Shown piece after piece: positions 21,353-25,617 of a stretch of DNA of 25,617 nucleotides (its first letter is position 1; each line of letters begins with the position of its first letter). The position numbers and the translations under genes were made by a program. Source of the stretch: JANPEZ01 sp031423155 (lineage in GTDB: Bacteria; Actinomycetota; UBA4738; HRBIN12); the NCBI GenBank assembly GCA_031423155.1, contig JANPEZ010000112.1, positions 1 to 25,617 on the forward strand. The letters are read 5' to 3'. The notes under the pieces were generated by a model. It made no database searches and was not told where the DNA came from. It saw nothing but the letters and a program-made list of their open reading frames with translations.

Positions 21353-23697
21353 GCCGCACCTCCTTTGGCGTTCTGGATGGCTCGCCACACGCGCTCGGGC
21401 GAAGCCGGCTTGCCGACGTCGGTGACGCCCAGGTGCGACAGCGCGTCGACCACCGAATTGACTACCGCTGGCGGTGCCGCGATCGTCCCGGCCTCCCCGA
21501 TGCCCTTCACCCCCAGCGGGTTCGTGGTCGATGGCGTGACCGTCCGGTCCAGCGTCATGTGCGGGATCTCGGTCGCCGATGGCACCAGGTACTGACTCAT
21601 GTTGCTCGTCGACAGGTTCCCGCTCTCGTCGTAGATGGCTTCTTCGTACAGAGCCTCGGCGATGCCCTGCGCGACGCCGCCGTGAACCTGACCCTCGACG
21701 ATCATGGGATTGATGATCGTGCCGCAGTCATCGACCGCGACGTATCGAAGGATGTCGACGGCGCCGGTCTCGGTGTCGACCTCGCTTACGCAGACGTGGG
21801 TGCCGCCCGGCCAGGTGAAGTTCGGCGGGTCGTAGACGGCCGTCGCGTTCAGGTGCGGCTCCTCCCCCTCCGGAAGTGCATGCGCGTGCCAGGCCGACCA
21901 AGCCAGTTCGGGGACGGTCTTGGCCTTGTCGGGCGCGCCCTTGACGCGGAAGGCGCCGTCGGTGAACTCGACGTCGTCCTCGGCTACCTCCAGCTCGTGG
22001 GCGGCGATGCGGCGCGCCTTGGCCTTGATCTTCTCCATCGCGAAGTGGATCGCGACCCCGCCGACCGACACGCTTCGAGACCCGTATGTGTCCATGCCCA
22101 GTGGAGACGTCGCGGTGTCACCGTGCAGCACCTCGACGTCGTCGGGCGAGACGCCGAGACCGTCGGCGACTATCTGCGACCAGCTGGTCTCGTGGCCCTG
22201 GCCGTGAGGCGAGGTCCCCGTCTTCAGGATGACCTTGCCGGTCGGCAGACACTCGATCGTCGCGCCGTCCCAGCCACCGGCCACGTACCTCAGTGCACCC
22301 AGGATGTTGGAGGGCGCGAGCCCGCACATCTCGATGTAGGAGGAAAGCCCGATCCCGATCTGCTTGACGTCACCGCTTTCGCGCCGAGACGCCTGTTCCT
22401 TTCGGAACTGGGAGTAATCGGCCAGCTCGAGAGCGCGGTCGAACGCCGGCTCGTAGTCGCCCGAGTCGACGGTCAAACCGCTGATCGCGGCGCGCCCTTC
22501 GGTGAACTTAGGGACGAGGTTCATCCGGCGAACCTCGGCGGGGTCTTTGCCCACTCGACGTGCGAAGGCGTCGACCACCCGCTCGACGACATAGGTGGCT
22601 TCGGGGCGCCCGGCGCCACGATAGGCGTCGGTCGGCGTGCAGTTCGTCAGCACACCGGTGAACTCGAACCAGTATGCCTGCGGGTCATACGGGCCCATGT
22701 AGACCCAGCCACCCAGCTCAGGGATACCAGGTGTGAGCAGCTGGTAGTAGGCGCCCATATCGGCCCACTCGACGAACTTCATCCCGAGGATCTTGCCGTC
22801 CGGCGTCCCGGCGATCGTGCAGTCGTGGATCACGCCGCGGCCGTGGATCGTGGCGACGTAGTTCTCGCCTCGCTCCTCTATCCACTTGACCGGACGACCG
22901 AGCTTCTTGGTCAGAGCCAGTGCCAGGGCCTCCTCTGCGTAGACGTTCAGCTTGGAGCCGAAGCCGCCGCCCACGTCGGGGGCGATCACGCGGAGCTTCT
23001 GCTCGGCTATGCCGCACACGCCCGAGAGCGTCACCTTGGCGATGTGAGGGATCTGCGTCGCGGAAACGAGCGTGTACTCGCCCATCGCCTGGACGCCGTG
23101 AGCGATGCACCCTCGAGGCTCGATCGCGTTCGGGATCAACCGGGGCTGCTCGTACCTTTCGGTCACGACCACCGGGGCGGTGTCGAAGATGGACTGGTCG
23201 CCCGCACCGCCGTGGCTCCAGTGGACGGTCACGTTGGTGCCGAGTTCCTCGTGGATCACGGGGGCATCGTCGGCCGCCGCGGCCATCAGATCGGTGACCG
23301 CCGGCAGGGCGGTTGCGTGAACGACCACGGCCTCCGCGGCGTCGAGCGCCTGCTCGCGCGTCTCGGCGACGACCACCGCGACGGCGTCGCCGGCGAAACG
23401 GATCTTGTCGCTCGTCAGCGGGTAACGCACCGGGATCTTGATGTCCTCGGTGATCGGCCAGACGAAGGGCAGGCCGCCCAAGCCGAGGTCGCCTGCCGTG
23501 TAGACACCGACCACTCCGGCCATCGCGGTGGCCGCGTCGGTCTCGATCGAATCGATCTTCGCGTGAACGTACGGCGGGCGGACCATCGCCATCCAAACCA
23601 TCCCGGGCATCGTCCAGTTATCGACGTAGTTCGCCTGACCGGTGACGAGCGCCGGGTCTTCCTTGCGCAGAACCGGAGCGCCGATGTAGGTGTCCAT
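21349..23697 (-). CDS. coxL: CO-dehydrogenase-like molybdopterin large subunit CoxL, form II type
   Basis: The 782-residue catalytic subunit belongs to the aldehyde oxidase/xanthine dehydrogenase family. It begins MDTYIGAPVLRKEDPALVTG and carries the molybdopterin regions GGGFGSKLN and GQGHETSW, and near the C-terminus GVKGIGEAG with the catalytic Glu at about 735. The loop at 358-364 reads AYRGAGR. In true form I CO dehydrogenases the corresponding loop is AYxCSFR, whose Cys carries the copper, and this Cys is absent here. The protein is thus form II, where CO oxidation is contested and other hydroxylation substrates are possible. Gene order S-L-M agrees with form II. Its ATG overlaps the coxS stop by one base (TGATG). 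Confidence 0.92.
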   Translation of the reverse strand: MDTYIGAPVLRKEDPALVTGQANYVDNWTMPGMVWMAMVRPPYVHAKIDSIETDAATAMAGVVGVYTAGDLGLGGLPFVWPITEDIKIPVRYPLTSDKIRFAGDAVAVVVAETREQALDAAEAVVVHATALPAVTDLMAAAADDAPVIHEELGTNVTVHWSHGGAGDQSIFDTAPVVVTERYEQPRLIPNAIEPRGCIAHGVQAMGEYTLVSATQIPHIAKVTLSGVCGIAEQKLRVIAPDVGGGFGSKLNVYAEEALALALTKKLGRPVKWIEERGENYVATIHGRGVIHDCTIAGTPDGKILGMKFVEWADMGAYYQLLTPGIPELGGWVYMGPYDPQAYWFEFTGVLTNCTPTDAYRGAGRPEATYVVERVVDAFARRVGKDPAEVRRMNLVPKFTEGRAAISGLTVDSGDYEPAFDRALELADYSQFRKEQASRRESGDVKQIGIGLSSYIEMCGLAPSNILGALRYVAGGWDGATIECLPTGKVILKTGTSPHGQGHETSWSQIVADGLGVSPDDVEVLHGDTATSPLGMDTYGSRSVSVGGVAIHFAMEKIKAKARRIAAHELEVAEDDVEFTDGAFRVKGAPDKAKTVPELAWSAWHAHALPEGEEPHLNATAVYDPPNFTWPGGTHVCVSEVDTETGAVDILRYVAVDDCGTIINPMIVEGQVHGGVAQGIAEALYEEAIYDESGNLSTSNMSQYLVPSATEIPHMTLDRTVTPSTTNPLGVKGIGEAGTIAAPPAVVNSVVDALSHLGVTDVGKPASPERVWRAIQNAKGGAA
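22606..22626 (-). other. CoxL active-site loop AYRGAGR (form II signature)
   Basis: On the minus strand these 21 bases encode AYRGAGR at CoxL 358-364. Its position matches the loop that in form I enzymes holds the copper-binding Cys. Confidence 0.85.
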
Positions 23698-24179
23698 CAC
23701 GAACCCGCCTTCGCGCCGCTCATGGATCCGGCCGCATCGAGGATCGACTTGACGATGTTCTGGTAGCCGGTGCAGCGGCACAGGTTCCCTTCAAGCGACT
23801 CGCGGACCTCTTCTTCGGTAGGTGTCGGGTTCTCCTTCAGGAAGCTCGCCGCGGCCATGATCATGCCGGGGGTGCAGTAACCGCACTGCAGACCGTGGTT
23901 GCGATGGAAGGCGTCCTGCAGCGGATGCATCGCCTCGCCCGAGGCCATGCCTTCGATCGTGGTGATCTCACGCCCATCGGCCTGTGCGGCCAGCAACGTG
24001 CACGACTTCACCGACTCTCCGTCCAGAAGAACCGTGCACGATCCGCAAGAGCTCGTGTCGCACCCAACGTTAGTACCGGTAAGTCCCAGGGCCTCTCGAA
24101 GGAAGTACACGAGGAGGGTCCGGGCCTCGACGTCGGCCTCGCGGGCCAGTCCGTTTACGGTGACAGAGACATTCGGCAT
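23697..24179 (-). CDS. coxS: CO-dehydrogenase-type small (2Fe-2S) subunit CoxS
   Basis: The 160-residue protein has the two 2Fe-2S domains of molybdenum hydroxylases. The plant-ferredoxin-like domain has Cys 40, 45, 48 and 60 (CDTSSCGSCTVLLDG). The helical domain has Cys 98, 101, 133 and 135 (CGYCTPGM and CRCTGY). It relays electrons from the molybdenum centre of CoxL to the flavin of CoxM. It is the first gene of the operon. ATG 24179 is preceded by AGGGAGG at 24185-24191 (5 nt spacing), so this message has a real leader. The tail of about 12 residues beyond the helical domain is poorly conserved. Confidence 0.94.
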   Translation of the reverse strand: MPNVSVTVNGLAREADVEARTLLVYFLREALGLTGTNVGCDTSSCGSCTVLLDGESVKSCTLLAAQADGREITTIEGMASGEAMHPLQDAFHRNHGLQCGYCTPGMIMAAASFLKENPTPTEEEVRESLEGNLCRCTGYQNIVKSILDAAGSMSGAKAGS

Positions 24180-24184
24180 GAGAG

Positions 24185-24191
24185 CCTCCCT
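24185..24191 (-). promoter_or_regulatory. Ribosome binding site of coxS
   Basis: AGGGAGG on the minus strand lies 5 nt before ATG 24179. It is the best Shine-Dalgarno sequence in the window and stands out against the many leaderless genes. Confidence 0.6.
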
Positions 24192-24218
24192 TTCGGATGT
24201 CTTCCCGGCAGGAGCCGA

Positions 24219-24224
24219 AGTCTA
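24219..24224 (-). promoter_or_regulatory. -10 hexamer of the cox-like operon
   Basis: TAGACT on the minus strand would start transcription near 24212 and give a leader of about 33 bases containing the coxS ribosome binding site. The gap 24180-24356 also serves the divergent secreted-protein gene. No operator repeat was recognised. Confidence 0.42.
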
Positions 24225-24276
24225 GCCCCGTCTCCGATCTCGCGCGAACCGACTTCCCTTGGCAGGCTTGCGGGAG

Positions 24277-24282
24277 TAGGCT
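24277..24282 (+). promoter_or_regulatory. -10 hexamer for the secreted protein gene
   Basis: TAGGCT predicts a start near 24289 and a leader of about 68 bases that carries GGAGGGG at 24347-24353, 3 nt before ATG 24357. No -35 box with good spacing is seen. Confidence 0.35.
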
Positions 24283-24356
24283 CCGAGCACAACGGGGAAC
24301 CGGCGACATCTGATGCGAGTCAGTTCGGAGACCGGTTCATGAACATGGAGGGGAAC

Positions 24357-25091
24357 ATGAAGCTTCGCGCCATCGCCGTCGCCGCAGCGGTTGCGGTCAC
24401 CACGGCACTCATGGTCGCTCCGCCCGCTCACGCGGGCGCCGACAGGATCTTGGTCTACGGACCCTCACTGACGAACGACAAGCCTCTCAACGAGGCGGAC
24501 CTGGCCCGCAACATGGGATACGACGTTCGGGTAGCCAGCGCTGAGCGCTGGGCGAGTCTCACGACAGATGACTTCGCCGGATACCAGGCGATCATCGTTG
24601 GAGACCCCAACTGCGGATACGCCTACGGCGACGAGGACTACCTCGCCCCCGTGCTCGCCAACCGTGACACCTGGTCGGCCGCGGTGAACGGTCCGATCAT
24701 CCTGGCCGGCCTCGACCCGATGTACCACCAGCGCAAGATCGGCGCCGTAGCCTTCACCAACAACGCGATCATCTACGCAGCCAGCGGCAGCTCGACCGGC
24801 CTGTACTTCAGCCTCTCCTGCTACTTCGGGGACACGGGCGGCACGACGATGAAGGTCTTCAAGTACTTCGGGGACTTCTCGGGTGGCTACGTCCACGGCA
24901 ACTGCGATGCCTTGCGGATCAGCAGGCCCGATCACCCCTCGATGGCCGGGTTGACCTCGGATTCGTTGTCGAACTGGCACTGCTCCTCCCACGAGCAGTT
25001 CGACACATACCCGGGGGACTTCGTCAAGGTCGTGGGCACCAGGAGTACCCACAGCGCGATCGTGATCGTAAGAGACGAAGTACTCGTCTAG
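24357..25091 (+). CDS. Secreted protein of unknown function, Rossmann-like fold suspected
   Basis: I do not recognise a named family. The 244-residue precursor has a clear Sec signal peptide (MKLRAIAVAAAVAVTTALMV, cleavage after AHA near residue 26). The mature part begins ADRILVYGPSLTNDKPLNEA, then ARNMGYDVRVASAERWASLTTDDFAGYQAIIVGDPNCG. That alternation of beta-strand, helix and DxxGYQAIIVGDP resembles class I glutamine-amidotransferase-like or flavodoxin-like folds, but no catalytic triad could be assigned. Four cysteines (in DPNCGY, LSCYF, GNCDAL and NWHCS) may form disulfides. ATG 24357 is supported by GGAGGGG just upstream. A longer open frame running in from 23895 is antisense to coxS and not believed. 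The gene converges on the pilin-like gene with a six-base gap. Confidence 0.75.
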   Translation: MKLRAIAVAAAVAVTTALMVAPPAHAGADRILVYGPSLTNDKPLNEADLARNMGYDVRVASAERWASLTTDDFAGYQAIIVGDPNCGYAYGDEDYLAPVLANRDTWSAAVNGPIILAGLDPMYHQRKIGAVAFTNNAIIYAASGSSTGLYFSLSCYFGDTGGTTMKVFKYFGDFSGGYVHGNCDALRISRPDHPSMAGLTSDSLSNWHCSSHEQFDTYPGDFVKVVGTRSTHSAIVIVRDEVLV

Positions 25092-25097
25092 CAGGGG

Positions 25098-25617
25098 CTA
25101 CCAAGAAGCTGAGGACGCGCCGAGCGCGGCCTGGCCCGTGCACTCGGTGCCCGAGCCGTAGAAGGTCCCGCTCGGCGTGTCCTTTATGTAGAAGCAGGTC
25201 CCGGACGGCGCGAAGACCGCTAGGCCGACGGCGTCCAGGTGGGAAGCCACGCTGACCGTGTTCACCGACGTGGAGGGATCGGCCGTGTACTGCAGGCTCG
25301 GATCGACACCGGCCAGGTCGCCGGGCCCTCCGTAGCTGTTCGTCTGCGTGTAGTAGGTCTTCTCGGCGATGAGGGCGTTCTGCGCACTCGCCTGAGCGGC
25401 AAGGTCCTGGCTGCGATCGATCTGCTGCACGACCGTCGCCTGGTCCTGCGCTATCTGGCTGCCGCTGGAGCCGACGAACTTCAAGAAGACGGAAACGACG
25501 AGGATGAGCCCGGCGGCGGCGGCCCCGAACATCAGGGCTTTCGCCTTACCGCCACCTCCGCCCGCACGCGGCGGCCTGGGCGCCCTGGCTCTCCGCGCCC
25601 GGCGCTTGCCGGGCTCG
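25098..25617 (-). CDS. Pilin-like single-pass secreted protein (5' end outside window)
   Basis: The reading frame stays open to the right edge, so the start is probably outside; about 172 residues are visible. The N-terminal part is strongly basic (GKRRARRARAPRPPRAGGGG), then comes one transmembrane helix (about FGAAAAGLILVVSVFLKFV). An amphipathic stretch rich in A, Q and S with AEKTYYTQTNSYGG follows, then a C-terminal two-cysteine loop from CFYIKD to CTGQAALG, ending SASW. The loop closely parallels the protein ending at 16162 (CFYIK, CTG, AAL, final W). The middle part LAGVDPSLQYTADPST..NTVSV matches actinobacterial pilin-like proteins. The ATG at 25532 could start a 144-residue form, but that would cut off the basic segment that should face the cytoplasm. 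Confidence 0.72.
   Translation of the reverse strand, partial: EPGKRRARRARAPRPPRAGGGGGKAKALMFGAAAAGLILVVSVFLKFVGSSGSQIAQDQATVVQQIDRSQDLAAQASAQNALIAEKTYYTQTNSYGGPGDLAGVDPSLQYTADPSTSVNTVSVASHLDAVGLAVFAPSGTCFYIKDTPSGTFYGSGTECTGQAALGASSASW

Noticed and set aside
21136..23766. Open frame of 876 codons on the plus strand across coxL
   Set aside because: It lies entirely antisense to coxL and coxM, whose motifs are clear. Its translation is rich in Arg, Gly, Val and Asp as expected for the opposite strand of GC-rich coding DNA, and no domain is visible.
23895..24356. Upstream extension of the secreted protein gene through coxS
   Set aside because: The extension is antisense to coxS and would put the clear signal peptide in the middle of the protein. 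A Shine-Dalgarno site precedes ATG 24357.

Overview
The window is GC-rich (about two thirds G+C by eye), densely coded bacterial DNA. No insertion sequence, phage gene, CRISPR array, rRNA or tRNA could be recognised. Features that point to Actinomycetota, probably an uncultivated lineage outside the classical Streptomyces/Mycobacterium group, are: frequent GTG/TTG starts; many genes with a TANNNT -10 hexamer 6-9 nt before the start codon (leaderless mRNAs); pilin-like secreted proteins with a C-terminal two-cysteine loop; and a form II CO-dehydrogenase-like operon. The phylum is an inference with moderate confidence. No name below comes from a database search; functions come from motifs read in translation.

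Left part (1-5251). On the minus strand a PfkB sugar kinase overlaps a 1-phosphofructokinase/tagatose-6-phosphate-kinase-like gene by ATGA. They are followed by a GNAT acetyltransferase-methyltransferase fusion and a second, stand-alone copy of the same methyltransferase that runs off the left edge. Divergent from the kinases are a macrodomain protein and a rhodanese, and then a convergent secreted M15-type peptidase.

Middle part (5290-14182). The three glycolate oxidase subunits are present: glcD and glcE overlap, while glcF lies about 2.5 kb further on. Between them are a stem-loop terminator, a class I aminotransferase on the opposite strand and a phosphoesterase-type lipoprotein. glcF is followed by ppc (phosphoenolpyruvate carboxylase). 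Glycolate to glyoxylate oxidation, a possible transamination to glycine, and PEP to oxaloacetate are neighbouring steps of C2/C4 metabolism, but that they work together is inference.

Right part (14185-25617). A secreted phosphodiester-glycosidase-like protein and an RDD membrane protein precede a long minus-strand operon that reads, in transcription order: coxS, coxL, coxM, an MscS channel, a small ABM-fold protein, coxD (MoxR ATPase), coxE (vWA protein), a four-helix membrane protein and a pilin-like secreted protein. Most joints overlap by a few bases, so translation is probably coupled. CoxL carries AYRGAGR, the form II signature, and the gene order S-L-M is also that of form II, so the natural substrate is uncertain. 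To the right lie a secreted protein of unknown function and a second pilin-like protein, cut by the window edge and clearly related to the one at the end of the cox operon.

No stretch longer than 300 bases lacks a gene. The longest gaps (7803-7958, 9129-9247, 24180-24356) hold a terminator or promoters.
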